A stretch of DNA of 64,000 nt from Enterovibrio calviensis DSM 14347 (GCF_000621165.1 NZ_JHZA01000012.1:172041-236040); one strand, 5' to 3'. Counted from the stretch's first letter, positions 9,236 to 18,753 are shown. Translations and numbers: made by a program. The notes: a model not told the origin generated them from the sequence alone.

Positions 9236-10927
9236 TCAAAGGTCGTACTTGGCAATTTTCCGCCGTAACGTCGAAAGGCTAATCCCTAATTGCTCTGCGA
9301 CATCTACATATTTTCGGTTGAGTAGAGCCAGAGCATTCGCAATTTCTCGCTTCTCAATGTCATCCAGCAGTTGAATGGGTGTTGCCACAACAGACATCGC
9401 ATCAACAGATTCCGCGTCAAGCAGCACGTTATCGCGATGTAAAAATGCATGCTCTATCCATTTCGCTAACTCGGAGATGTTCCCCGCCCAAACTCTGCGC
9501 TTGGCATGTTCCAACAACAGATGGCGTAGGCTGTCATCCACAGCGCTGTTATCGCCGTAAAGTTCGCTTAGTTTCCTGTCGATGATCAGCGATATATCCT
9601 CTGTTCGATTTTGCAAGTTAGGCAAAGATAGCGATGCACCTGTAAGGTAATAATAGAGAGATGGACAGAAGCGACGCTCATGCACTAGATCTTCCAATGG
9701 ATTGATTGAGCTAGTGATCAATCTGAAATCGAGGCTGGTCGATTTATTGGTATTAAAGTCGAACAGTGTTTTAGTCAAGATGATGTGCGTTAAGGCTGCT
9801 TGCAATACGCCAGGAAGCAAATCAATACGCTCGATATACAGAGTACCGCCATTTGCGAGCTCAAATTTAGACTTGTTCCCCTCCTCGTCGCTGCCAAGCA
9901 ATAGCTCAGAAAGATCCTCTCTTTTAGCTGAATGGAGATTCACAGCCACAAACGGACCTTCGCTAAAGCGTGAACAAGAGTTATGCATGGTATGAGCTAA
10001 GCTTCTTTTCCCCGTGCCCTCCTCGCCAAGAATGTAAATTGGAGACGTGTTTTTCATGCAAGCTTTCGCAGCAGAAATGACACGCTGCATCGCTGGCGAT
10101 TCAGTGTGGTACCTTTCCAGCGTAGAGGCCAATCGGTGTTTTTTGTCCGCTCGTGTTGTGGCTTCTGAAGCGTCAGAAAAACGCAGAACACGACAACCAC
10201 CCGCAATAGGTAGCATGGTGACACGGTATTGCTGCAACTGTCCGGCAAAGTCGAAATCCACGTTGTCGCCGTTAATTTCTCCACCTTCCGCTATAAGGGA
10301 TTTTACCTTTGGCGGAAACAGAAACGTTTCGAACACGCTGGTATTGATAATGTCGCCCTCAGAGACAGTAAACCGCTCCAGAAATGCTTGACTACAATGC
10401 AACACGAAACCATCGTCATCTAACACTAAAAAGCAGGCTTTGCTGGCATCGATATATTGCTGATTGAAATTAATCCCCTTCAACTGACGGCGATTCGCGC
10501 TCATCTCAACCAGACATTCCGCTATCATCATCAGGATAAATTGGACGCTATCTAAAGCATTTTTACTGTCATCAATATAACTGATGTAACCCAGCACACC
10601 ACTTTCTGAATCGGCGATAGGTACACTCGTCACCGAAAGCTGTAGTTTATTGCTTAAGCGAAGTTTGTGAATCCCCTGAAGCCCCAGTACTTCGGGGGTC
10701 CAATAGCTGCCGACCACATAATCATCTACTTCTAATGACTGCTTTATCGCTTTATTGCCGCGCACAGACAAACAAACAAATTCATGACTAAACAGAAGAA
10801 GCGTACCCTCAGTACTCATGGGCCATTGACTGACTTTAGTCATCACCTTGCTGAAATCTTTGATGAGGCCAGGGGATTTGAGCCCCTCCAATCTAGCGTC
10901 GGTTATCCCGTAATGTAATGCGACCAT
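9236..10927 (-). CDS. DhaR-like transcriptional regulator (AAA+, Fis-type HTH) without GAFTGA
   Basis: Protein of 563 residues: an N-terminal sensory region (about 1-150), a PAS-like segment (about 160-260, ACFLVLDDDGFVLHCS), an AAA+ domain (about 280-480) with Walker A GEEGTGKRS, and a C-terminal Fis-type helix-turn-helix (YVDVAEQLGISLSTLRRKI). The GAFTGA loop used to contact sigma-54 is absent, and the Walker B region reads GGTLYIERIDLL rather than GGTLFLDEI. As I recall the family, E. coli DhaR, regulator of dihydroxyacetone kinase, shares these features and works with sigma-70. The start ATG has AAGGATA upstream. It begins 14 bases after the stop of the paralogous regulator, so both are probably one transcript. 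The likely target is the adjacent gldA-dhaKL genes. Confidence 0.88.
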   Translation of the reverse strand: MVALHYGITDARLEGLKSPGLIKDFSKVMTKVSQWPMSTEGTLLLFSHEFVCLSVRGNKAIKQSLEVDDYVVGSYWTPEVLGLQGIHKLRLSNKLQLSVTSVPIADSESGVLGYISYIDDSKNALDSVQFILMMIAECLVEMSANRRQLKGINFNQQYIDASKACFLVLDDDGFVLHCSQAFLERFTVSEGDIINTSVFETFLFPPKVKSLIAEGGEINGDNVDFDFAGQLQQYRVTMLPIAGGCRVLRFSDASEATTRADKKHRLASTLERYHTESPAMQRVISAAKACMKNTSPIYILGEEGTGKRSLAHTMHNSCSRFSEGPFVAVNLHSAKREDLSELLLGSDEEGNKSKFELANGGTLYIERIDLLPGVLQAALTHIILTKTLFDFNTNKSTSLDFRLITSSINPLEDLVHERRFCPSLYYYLTGASLSLPNLQNRTEDISLIIDRKLSELYGDNSAVDDSLRHLLLEHAKRRVWAGNISELAKWIEHAFLHRDNVLLDAESVDAMSVVATPIQLLDDIEKREIANALALLNRKYVDVAEQLGISLSTLRRKIAKYDL

Positions 10928-10941
10928 TGTTATATCCTTAT

Positions 10942-12735
10942 TCAGGCGCTTTCAGCCAAATCTTGACGTTCTAAATTGAGCTTTTTCATTTTGCGCCAAA
11001 GGGTTGTACGGCTCAGTCCCAGCGCTCTCGCAACATTTGTCACTTGCCCACCGTGTTCTTTCCATGCATTCGCAATAACATTGCGCTCAGCTTCGACAAG
11101 ATCGGTGATGCCATATTCCTTAGTCCTTTTATTTTGGATTCTTTCAGGGAGATCTCTGGCATTGATCAAACCTTGGTTGCTCATCAAGGCTGCATTTTCT
11201 AATACCTGAAAAGCTTCGAGAAAATTGCCAGGCCAGTGATATTCCATCAATAATTCTTGGGCGTCACTATCTAGACTTAACGGCACTAATTCTCGAGCAC
11301 TGAGTTGCTCCAAAATGAGTGACAGTGTTTTTTGCAGACGCAACTTATCAATGCATAGTGGTTTTAAATCAAGCTGCGCCAAAGACAACTTCAAATACAA
11401 CAAGTGGCTTAATCGCGACGCATCCCAATCGTATTGTGGAGATGAACAAGCAATGAGTTCAACACTGAAAGCCTTATGCTGGCCGTGTTCATCGGTGATA
11501 ACACCTGAGGATAAGATCTTGAGCAGAACACTTTGAAGATCAGGAGCAAGCAGTTCGAGGTTTTCAAGACAAAGCATATTGCCATTAGCATTGAGAAGAT
11601 AACGAACAAAACGCGCCTTGGTTGCTTCATTCATCGTTCGCTGGGTAAAACCTGCCAGGCAATCCAGCATATTCAACGTTTTATTACATATCTGACGAGA
11701 TATATAGTCCACCAGATATCTCTCACCTGAGCCAACTTCAGTCGTGATAAACAAACGAAGCCCTGATTTTCCGCGCTGTGCAAGCACTCTATTTATATAG
11801 CCATCCTTGACTAACAATTGACTCATTACATGGCGTCGCCAATCATCATCGCGCAAGTGCGTCTGCTCGATATCGACAAAGCAGATACAGTGCTCTCCTA
11901 TAATCTGTCGGGTTATGTCTGCAGTGATAACGTTCTCAGAGGTGGTCACTGAGAACGTCTCTTTTTCTGAGGTACCAAAGAACGAAGCAATGGGAAACGT
12001 CTCCATACCGTTAATGAGCATCATGCCGTGTTTGGCACATTCTCTTGCCGCACGGTTGAGATATCGAATGCCACCACTCAGATTAAACACGCACACCATT
12101 TCGGACAGCGCGTCCAATACGCTTTCAAACAAGATCACATTACTCAGGTTTTTCGATGTGTGTTGAACGAGCCTTTCAAGCCACGGTTTTATAGATTGAA
12201 GACCAGCTTCATGATGTTTATCCATTAGTACCATCAGGAAATAGTTACCTGTATGGTTCCGCACAGGCACGCACACGGCGGCATAGTCATGAAGCGCTTT
12301 TTTATATGACTCATGACAATACATTAGCGCGGTCTCTTGCGTGCGAGCCGCCATAGAAAACGCTGTAGTTCCCACCAAGCTTTTACTGAAGCTGAAGCCC
12401 AATTCAACGCCAAGCTCTCGAAGAGGTTCTTTGACCTCAATTGCCCCATCTAACGCCAGTAAATAGCCGTCAGCATCAAGCAAGCACCATACAGCCCCTT
12501 CTCCCAAAAGCATGTTTAGCTGGCAGCCACGAAGGTAGTCAATATAAGGCTCAGCAAGTCTCTGACGAGGAAGGTTACTGCTGGGCAAGGCAGACTGCAT
12601 CTGCCAATCAAAAGCACAAAGCGCACGGTCTTCAAACCAAGAGGATACTAAGGGGTCGTTGAACTCTTTTTGGTTAGGCCACTTATTCTGTATGTGAAGC
12701 ATCCACTTTTTGTGCTTTTCACTGGTACGACGCAT
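10942..12735 (-). CDS. DhaR-like transcriptional regulator with degenerate AAA+ domain
   Basis: Protein of 597 residues: a GAF-like N-terminal sensor (about 60-205, with GVELGFSFSKSLVGTTAF), a PAS-like piece (about 210-290), a reduced AAA+ domain and a C-terminal Fis-type helix-turn-helix ending TNVARALGLSRTTLWRKMKK. The nucleotide site is poorly conserved (TTEVGSGER in place of a canonical Walker A). There is no GAFTGA motif, and the Walker B region reads LCLENLELL. It therefore is unlikely to be a sigma-54 activator. The layout fits DhaR/AcoR-type regulators of glycerol or dihydroxyacetone genes. It is the first gene of a two-gene unit with a second DhaR-like regulator, and a terminator separates it from gldA. 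Confidence 0.85.
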   Translation of the reverse strand: MRRTSEKHKKWMLHIQNKWPNQKEFNDPLVSSWFEDRALCAFDWQMQSALPSSNLPRQRLAEPYIDYLRGCQLNMLLGEGAVWCLLDADGYLLALDGAIEVKEPLRELGVELGFSFSKSLVGTTAFSMAARTQETALMYCHESYKKALHDYAAVCVPVRNHTGNYFLMVLMDKHHEAGLQSIKPWLERLVQHTSKNLSNVILFESVLDALSEMVCVFNLSGGIRYLNRAARECAKHGMMLINGMETFPIASFFGTSEKETFSVTTSENVITADITRQIIGEHCICFVDIEQTHLRDDDWRRHVMSQLLVKDGYINRVLAQRGKSGLRLFITTEVGSGERYLVDYISRQICNKTLNMLDCLAGFTQRTMNEATKARFVRYLLNANGNMLCLENLELLAPDLQSVLLKILSSGVITDEHGQHKAFSVELIACSSPQYDWDASRLSHLLYLKLSLAQLDLKPLCIDKLRLQKTLSLILEQLSARELVPLSLDSDAQELLMEYHWPGNFLEAFQVLENAALMSNQGLINARDLPERIQNKRTKEYGITDLVEAERNVIANAWKEHGGQVTNVARALGLSRTTLWRKMKKLNLERQDLAESA

Positions 12736-12853
12736 AAATACAACTCAAAAAATATGACAAATCATTGTCATTTTTGTCAGTTTTCTTGGATATCTCTTTC
12801 ATCCAGTATTGAGATGTCAGGGCAAGCTAAATACACCTTGATTGACCAGAATC

Positions 12854-12890
12854 AAAAACCTCGGCAAAACGTTGCCAAGCCGAGGTTTTT
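12854..12890. terminator. rho-independent terminator downstream of gldA
   Basis: Perfect 12-bp stem: AAAAACCTCGGC pairs with GCCGAGGTTTTT around a 13-base loop. It has A-tracts and T-tracts on both sides, so it can act in both directions. It lies just after the gldA stop and ahead of the regulator pair. Confidence 0.9.
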
Positions 12891-12907
12891 CTTTATTGGT
12901 CAGTAAA

Positions 12908-13990
12908 TTACTGACCTAACTGATGAGCGGTCAGGATAGCCGCAAAGACTTTTTCTGCAGTGACAGGAAAAGGCATGTTGTGGATGGTTTCGCCTTCCGC
13001 GCAAGACGCGTGTGCCACGTCCATTAGCTTCTCATTGTTCAGCTCTTTCACACCCATTTGGTGCAGGTTTGTTGGCAAACCAACACTGCGGCAGAAACCA
13101 ATTACGGTCTGGATCTCTTCGTAATCAGCATTTTCCAGAACCAACTGCACCAGTGTACCGAATGCCACTTTTTCACCGTGCAATAAGTGGTGACATTCAT
13201 CTAGTTTTGTTAAGCCATTGTGGATCGCATGCGCACCAGCAAGCCCACTTGATTCAAAGCCAATACCACTCAGATACGTATTCGCTTCAATGATGTTTTC
13301 TACCGCTTTGGTCGACACACCATTTTCAACAGCTACCTTTGCTTTTAAACCATCAGCCAACAAGGTTTCGTAACACAGTTTTGCCAATGCTTGCGCTGAG
13401 CGTGTTGGTGCTCCACCAGCCATCGTCGATTTACCTGAAATCATGTTGGCTCGCGCTTCAAACCAAGTTGAAAGCGCATCGCCCATACCTGCCACAAGAA
13501 GGCGAGCTGGCGCTTTTGCAATAATGGCCGTATCCATGATCACCATGTTCGGGTTAGCAGGGAACAACAGGTATTCTGCAAACTCTCCTTCTGGGGTATA
13601 GATAACAGCGAGTGCAGAAGTTGGTGCGTCAGTTGATGCGATGGTTGGTACCACTACTACAGGACGCTTTGCATAGAATGCGATAGCTTTAGCTGTATCC
13701 AGCGTTTTACCGCCACCAATACCGATAATCACATCCGCTTCCACGCCTTCAGCCAACGCCAATAGCCGATCGATTTCAGGACGTGAACATTCTCCATTGA
13801 AGCATTCAAACGTCGCAGGAATTTCGCTGGCAGCAAAACTGGTAGCTACCGTATCTTGCGTTAGTCCCATAACGAAGTCATCGGCAATGGCAAAAGGTTT
13901 GCTACCAAAGGTAGACACATATTTGCCAATATTTCCCAACGCACCTTCGCCTTGAATGTATTTACTTGGAGAGATAATAATTTTGTCCAT
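12908..13990 (-). CDS. gldA: glycerol dehydrogenase
   Basis: NAD-dependent, zinc-containing oxidation of glycerol to dihydroxyacetone in the cytoplasm. The 360-residue length is close to the family norm. The Rossmann loop GIGGGKTLDTAKA is at about 89-101. The zinc ligands are at D171 (GMGDALSTWFEA), H254 (AGAHAIHNGL) and H271 (HHLLHGEKVAFG), the spacing expected for GldA. It lies downstream of the dihydroxyacetone kinase gene on the same strand, 28 bases after its stop, so the two should convert glycerol to dihydroxyacetone phosphate in sequence. A strong terminator follows the gene. Confidence 0.95.
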   Translation of the reverse strand: MDKIIISPSKYIQGEGALGNIGKYVSTFGSKPFAIADDFVMGLTQDTVATSFAASEIPATFECFNGECSRPEIDRLLALAEGVEADVIIGIGGGKTLDTAKAIAFYAKRPVVVVPTIASTDAPTSALAVIYTPEGEFAEYLLFPANPNMVIMDTAIIAKAPARLLVAGMGDALSTWFEARANMISGKSTMAGGAPTRSAQALAKLCYETLLADGLKAKVAVENGVSTKAVENIIEANTYLSGIGFESSGLAGAHAIHNGLTKLDECHHLLHGEKVAFGTLVQLVLENADYEEIQTVIGFCRSVGLPTNLHQMGVKELNNEKLMDVAHASCAEGETIHNMPFPVTAEKVFAAILTAHQLGQ

Positions 13991-14018
13991 GAATGACTTT
14001 TCCTATTCTTAATTCGTG

Positions 14019-15653
14019 TTATTTAGTCAATGAAGCGAATACACATTCCACTGCGTATGCACCAGGATCTTTGGTACCGTTCAGGCTGTCGCTATTAAGG
14101 TAAGACGAGCGACCCGCGTTGGCTTTCAGCATGGTAGACGTTGATTCTGCACCTTCACGAGCGGCGTTTGTGCCACTTTCCAAACCTTGCTCTGCCCATG
14201 CATTGAATGCTGGGTACAATGCATCAATCATGGTGCGATCACCCGGCTTCGCGCCGCCATACTGCATCATGCGAACCAGACCATTTTGTAGGGCAGCAAC
14301 AAGATCGTCGCTTGAAGACAAGTAACTTCCTGCAGCGGTAAAGAAGATGGACAGCAATACACCAGAGGAGCCACCCATCACGGTGGTAAGCTTTTCGCCA
14401 ATAACGTTCAATAGCACCGATGGTTCGCCCAGAGGCAGGTTGTTGGCATCTAATTCTGCCAACACTTTGCGGGCACCTGCGGAAAACGTTGAACCTGTAT
14501 CGCCGTCACCCACGATGGCATCCAAACGGTTTAGCTCAGATTCCAAATCGATAAGAGTGCCACAAACAGTGCGAATCGCTGCTGCAACTGCATCGTTCTG
14601 GCTTGGGGTGTATTCAATTTTCACTGCTTTGTTTTCACACTGAACAACAGGACATTCACGTTTAGCAATAACGCCCGGCCACGCTTCGGTCGCTGTGTCA
14701 GATTGCAATGCAGAACGTGTTTCTTCGTCCAGACGCAGCAACGACAACGAAAAACCTTTCATATCGATAGCCGTCATCAGTGCTGCGGGGCCAACAACAA
14801 ATTCCAAACCTTCACCCAGCTTGGACTCCACCACTGCTTTCGCAACCACGTTCATCTCTATAGGAGAAAGGCCCCCCAGATTATTGATCAACACAGCGTG
14901 CTTCTCACTTGGGCGCGCTTCGAGAAGTTTTTCTGACATCAGTGCCACAAACTCTTGGCACTCCGCCACATCAATGGTTTCAATCCCTGCTTCACCGTGA
15001 ATGCCGAGGCCTAGTTCTGCTTTTCCATGTGCAATACGGCTTTCGCTGGTGTCACCCGGTAACGAGCAACTAGTCAAAGCGATGCCGATACTTGCGGTGT
15101 TATCTATCGCTTTTTGCGCTGCCACTTTTACGTCTGCCAACGATGCGCCTTGTTCTGCGGCATGACCTGCCACTTTGTGCACGAATAAGGTGCCCGCAAT
15201 GCCGCGTGGTTTTGGATTGTTTGGAATGGAAATATCATCGTTTACGATAACCAGTTCGACGTCGTAGCCCATCTCTTTGGCTTTCTCACACGCAAGACCA
15301 AAATTCAGCCGGTCACCAGTGTAGTTTTTGATAATAACCAGACAGCCTTTATCGCCCGTCACATGAACAATGGCGTTAAGCACAGCGTCAACGCTTGGTG
15401 CCGCAAATAAATCACCACAAACTGCAGCAGTAAGCATACCTTTACCGACAAACCCGGCATGTGCTGGCTCATGGCCAGAACCGCCACCACAAATGATTGC
15501 GACTTTGTCTTTGTTCCAGTCATTGCGCGCAATGACTTTGATGTCGTTATTAAAATCGAGCTTGATCAAGTTGCCTAAACGTTGCGTGTAAAGCGTGCCG
15601 TCAATGGAGTCCGACACCCACGATTCTTTCTTGTTGATAATTAGTTCAGCCAC
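14019..15653 (-). CDS. dhaK: dihydroxyacetone kinase, fused DhaK-DhaL (ATP-dependent type)
   Basis: Phosphorylates dihydroxyacetone to dihydroxyacetone phosphate. The N-terminal DhaK domain (about 1-330) has GGGSGHEPAHAGFVG and the covalent substrate-binding histidine, H219 in GLGIHGEAG. The C-terminal DhaL domain (about 355-544) has the ADP/Mg-binding DAIVGDGDTGSTF and MGGSSGVLLSIFF. Having both domains in one chain of 544 residues, with no DhaM gene nearby, is typical of the ATP-dependent enzymes of Citrobacter type rather than the PTS-dependent E. coli DhaKLM. It begins 2 bases after a small gene and is followed by gldA, forming a glycerol/dihydroxyacetone operon. Confidence 0.95.
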   Translation of the reverse strand: MAELIINKKESWVSDSIDGTLYTQRLGNLIKLDFNNDIKVIARNDWNKDKVAIICGGGSGHEPAHAGFVGKGMLTAAVCGDLFAAPSVDAVLNAIVHVTGDKGCLVIIKNYTGDRLNFGLACEKAKEMGYDVELVIVNDDISIPNNPKPRGIAGTLFVHKVAGHAAEQGASLADVKVAAQKAIDNTASIGIALTSCSLPGDTSESRIAHGKAELGLGIHGEAGIETIDVAECQEFVALMSEKLLEARPSEKHAVLINNLGGLSPIEMNVVAKAVVESKLGEGLEFVVGPAALMTAIDMKGFSLSLLRLDEETRSALQSDTATEAWPGVIAKRECPVVQCENKAVKIEYTPSQNDAVAAAIRTVCGTLIDLESELNRLDAIVGDGDTGSTFSAGARKVLAELDANNLPLGEPSVLLNVIGEKLTTVMGGSSGVLLSIFFTAAGSYLSSSDDLVAALQNGLVRMMQYGGAKPGDRTMIDALYPAFNAWAEQGLESGTNAAREGAESTSTMLKANAGRSSYLNSDSLNGTKDPGAYAVECVFASLTK

Positions 15654-15655
15654 GA

Positions 15656-15835
15656 TTACACCTTTTTATTATCTAAATAGTTCGTAAGTTTATGTTCAGG
15701 GTTGGATGGAGTTGTTGAACCAGAACTAGGACGCTCGAAAATATGCGCCAGTTGTGCTTCAGCTTCTCCCTCACTCATTCCCAGATGACAAACAAAAATG
15801 TCTTTCGCCATCTCGTAGCAACAGTCGCCTTTCAT
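15656..15835 (-). CDS. small hypothetical protein in the dha operon
   Basis: Short frame of 59 codons, starting at an ATG with GAGGT placed 8 bases upstream. The frame is open further upstream to 15925, but the well-spaced ribosome site and the composition of the extra residues (arginine- and serine-rich, no pattern) favour the shorter form. The product has CHLGMSEGEAEAQLAHIF, possibly one helix, with three cysteines. It ends 2 bases before dhaKL, so it is likely co-translated. No family is recognised. Confidence 0.55.
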   Translation of the reverse strand: MKGDCCYEMAKDIFVCHLGMSEGEAEAQLAHIFERPSSGSTTPSNPEHKLTNYLDNKKV

Positions 15836-15912
15836 TCGCCTATACCTCACCGAGCTGCTTCTGGGCCTTGTCGTTGTGGGCAATGTGTCGATGCAGCATG
15901 ATGAAAAGGGTT

Positions 15913-15935
15913 CCCGGCTCCTCATAGAAGCCGGG
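15913..15935 (-). terminator. probable terminator after the CoA-transferase gene
   Basis: On the minus strand CCCGGCT pairs with AGCCGGG around a 9-base loop, followed by AACCCTTTT. The T-run is short. It lies just after the CoA-transferase stop, separating it from the dha genes. Confidence 0.55.
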
Positions 15936-15943
15936 GGTTCTTA

Positions 15944-17530
15944 TTACTCAACGTGCTCGTTGAAGAAGCGCGCATCCATCTCTTTTAGTGCAGGAGAAAT
16001 AATCGGTGTGAATGGCAGTTGGTCAAGAACGTCACGCTGCATGTCTACACCTGGTGCGATTTCAATCAGCATCATGCCATCACGGTTACGCTCGAATACG
16101 CAACGCTCTGTCACGTAGATTGTCACGCCGCCTTGCTCTGCACGGAAGTCACCACTTGCAGAAATCTCATCCACTTCTGATACGAACTTCGGATAAATGC
16201 CTTCTTGATGGATAGTCAGTTTTCCATCCGCAATTTCCGTTTTCAGGCCACCGCCAGAGAATGGGAAGCAGAACACCGCTTTCTTCGCGCTCGCAGTTAG
16301 ATTCACGAAGCCACCTACACCGATGATTTTGTCACCAGCGCGGCTCACGTTGACGTTACCTGAGCCATCGACCTGCATAGCGCCAACGAAGGTAATATCC
16401 AACATACCACTATCGTAAAGATCGAACTGGCTCGCAGTGTCTTGGCACATTTCAGGGTTCAGCACTGCGCCAAAGCTCAAGCCACCAACCGGAGTTCCGC
16501 CAATCAAGCCTGCTTCAATCGTTAAGTACATGTTGTCAGATGCGCCCACTTCACGAGCTGCTCCTGGTACTAACTCAGGTACACCAATGCCGAGGTTAAC
16601 CACTGCACCATCACACAGCTCCATTGCCGCACGTCGTGCGATAACTTTGTGCAACAGTTCACGCGGTTTCTTACCACTGCCCGAAGTCAGTTGTGCGATG
16701 GTTTCATGCTTATCCTTAATACCTTCCTTCGACATTACGAACTCGCCGGTGTAGGCCGGTTCGTATTTTTCGATCATGGTTTGCATTTGCTCTTCATCGA
16801 CTACGATGGCGTCAATAATTGCAGCTGGCAGTTTTACCGTACGTGGGTGAGAGGCCGTTGCCGACACGCGCTCAACCTGAACGATAACCTTGCCGCCATT
16901 CGCTTTCGCTGCCATAGCGGTGCTGTATGGGTCAAGGTAGAAAGCTTCATGCTCGAATGACACGTTGCCATTAACATCAACAGTCGTACCGCGAATAATC
17001 GCCACATCTACTTTTGGAGATTTGTAGAACAAGTATTCTTCACCGTCGATAACCATCAACTCAGCCAGAGTGTCTGTTGAACGTTCGTTAAGTGCACCGC
17101 GGCTGTTGCGAGGATCGACGAAGGTTTTCAGACCAACTTTGGTTAATACACCAGGCTGATTTGCTGCAGCGGCGCGAAAACTATGACTGATTGGACCGTA
17201 AGGAAGGTTGTACGCTTCGATTTTGTTTTCAGCTGCAAGCTTTTTCAGACCCAGCATTTTAATGAAGTGAGAAGCAACTACACGACGCACCATGCCTTCG
17301 TGAGAGATACCGTCGATCAAGCGACCTTCTTGAGACTCACCCAGACCGGCACCGAAGTAGTAGCTCAGGTCACGGGGTTGGCCTTGTTCTAAAAATTTCT
17401 CGCCGAGCGCTTTGGTTACTTTTTCTGGGTAGCACAGAGAACCGAAGCCGTTAATCGCAACGCAATCGCCAGTTTTAATCAAATTGATTGCGTCTTTTAC
17501 GTCCATTATTTTGTTATTTTGTACAGACAT
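15944..17530 (-). CDS. family I CoA-transferase (YdiF/propionate CoA-transferase-like)
   Basis: Moves CoA between an acyl-CoA donor and a carboxylic acid. At 528 residues it has both halves fused, as in YdiF and Pct. The N-terminal alpha-like half includes GDCVAINGFGSLCYPE, and the C-terminal beta-like half has NLGIGVPELV and the catalytic glutamate in YLTIEAGLIGG (E339 by count). It follows the acyl-CoA dehydrogenase gene by 44 bases on the same strand. This pairing recalls the ydiF-ydiO arrangement of E. coli. The substrate is unknown; the neighbours suggest activation of an imported organic acid. A terminator-like stem follows the stop, so read-through into dhaKL may be limited. Confidence 0.9.
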   Translation of the reverse strand: MSVQNNKIMDVKDAINLIKTGDCVAINGFGSLCYPEKVTKALGEKFLEQGQPRDLSYYFGAGLGESQEGRLIDGISHEGMVRRVVASHFIKMLGLKKLAAENKIEAYNLPYGPISHSFRAAAANQPGVLTKVGLKTFVDPRNSRGALNERSTDTLAELMVIDGEEYLFYKSPKVDVAIIRGTTVDVNGNVSFEHEAFYLDPYSTAMAAKANGGKVIVQVERVSATASHPRTVKLPAAIIDAIVVDEEQMQTMIEKYEPAYTGEFVMSKEGIKDKHETIAQLTSGSGKKPRELLHKVIARRAAMELCDGAVVNLGIGVPELVPGAAREVGASDNMYLTIEAGLIGGTPVGGLSFGAVLNPEMCQDTASQFDLYDSGMLDITFVGAMQVDGSGNVNVSRAGDKIIGVGGFVNLTASAKKAVFCFPFSGGGLKTEIADGKLTIHQEGIYPKFVSEVDEISASGDFRAEQGGVTIYVTERCVFERNRDGMMLIEIAPGVDMQRDVLDQLPFTPIISPALKEMDARFFNEHVE

Positions 17531-17574
17531 TTTAGAATTCCTTCTGGTAATACTTCTTTCAGAGAATCAGTTAA

Positions 17575-18723
17575 TTAACGGCGTGGTAGGTACTGGCGAG
17601 CAATGCCGCGACCCACAACGATTTTTTGAATTTCAGAGGTGCCATCAACAATTTGCAGCATCTTCGCAACAGCCATAGCTCGTCCGATTGGTGCGTCTTT
17701 CATGAACCCTTCGGCACCGAAAAGTTGAGCACATTTCACCGTCACTTCCATGGCAACATCGGTTGCGAACAGTTTGTTCATGGCAGCAGTCAGAGCGACT
17801 GGTTCACCGCTATCCATCACGGCAGCCGTTTTGTATAGAAGACAGCGAGCTGCTTCGATTTTTGTTGCCATTTCAGCCAGTTGCCATTGAACGCCTTGGT
17901 TGGTCAGGATGGGCTTACCAAATGATTCACGTTGGCCTAAATATTCACATACCGAGTCAACGGCATGCTGGGCGACACCAATCGCAATCGCTGGCGTAAA
18001 CACGCGGGCTACGTCAATAGCCTTGAGCGCTTCTTTGAAGCCATCGGCGGAAAGTAGGTTAGCTTTTGGCACCACACAGTTGTCGAACTCCAATCCCCCC
18101 ACGAACATACCGTTACCAATCATGCGTTGGCGGTTCTCGAAGTAGCGCAAACCTTTGGTATCAGCGGGCACAAACAACATGATCATGTTTTTGTTGTCTT
18201 TGCCGTCTTTCACCATCACGTTGAAGTAGTCAGCGCCTTTCGCATTGGTGATCCAATCTTTGGTGCCATGAATGCGATAAACATCGCCGTCTAACTCCGC
18301 GTACGCATTGGTTGCTGAAGGATCGCAGCCCGATGCACTTTCAGTCAGAGCGAATGCCGTAGTTTTGTTACCGCAAGCAAGGTCCGGCACAACTTTCAGA
18401 ATTTCCGGATCGATACCTTCGTAGAAGGTCGCAATTTCCATGTTGATGTTGTTTTGAAGCTGGAGCAGGAAAGACATGATGCCACTGCCGTGAGCCAGAC
18501 CTTCGTAAACCAGAGACATTTGCAGATAGTTATAACCTTTTCCGCCCATCTCAGTTGGGATGCCTAAACCGTAGAAACCATGCTCTGCCATCTCTTTCAT
18601 TTTTGCGTTGAGCAAATCTTCGTCTGACTCTAACTGCAGTGCGATGGGTGCCAAACACTCAAGGCTGTAAGCTTTTGCTTTTTCGAAAATTGCTTGATGT
18701 TCTTGATCGAGTAGAAAGTTCAT
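17575..18723 (-). CDS. acyl-CoA dehydrogenase
   Basis: FAD-dependent alpha,beta-desaturation of an acyl-CoA thioester, or the reverse enoyl-CoA reduction. At 382 residues it has the family order: N-terminal helical domain with GIPTEMGGKGYNYL, middle beta domain with FALTESASGCDPSA, C-terminal helical domain with QRESFGKPI and the closing QIVDGTSEIQKIVVGR. In short- and medium-chain enzymes the catalytic base is a Glu just before GTSE; here that position is Asp (D360), so the base may differ or lie elsewhere. It lies between the MFS gene (30 bases upstream) and the CoA-transferase gene on the same strand. Substrate unknown. Confidence 0.92.
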   Translation of the reverse strand: MNFLLDQEHQAIFEKAKAYSLECLAPIALQLESDEDLLNAKMKEMAEHGFYGLGIPTEMGGKGYNYLQMSLVYEGLAHGSGIMSFLLQLQNNINMEIATFYEGIDPEILKVVPDLACGNKTTAFALTESASGCDPSATNAYAELDGDVYRIHGTKDWITNAKGADYFNVMVKDGKDNKNMIMLFVPADTKGLRYFENRQRMIGNGMFVGGLEFDNCVVPKANLLSADGFKEALKAIDVARVFTPAIAIGVAQHAVDSVCEYLGQRESFGKPILTNQGVQWQLAEMATKIEAARCLLYKTAAVMDSGEPVALTAAMNKLFATDVAMEVTVKCAQLFGAEGFMKDAPIGRAMAVAKMLQIVDGTSEIQKIVVGRGIARQYLPRR

Positions 18724-18753
18724 CTCTTAGCTTCCGTCTATTGGAATAAGTAA

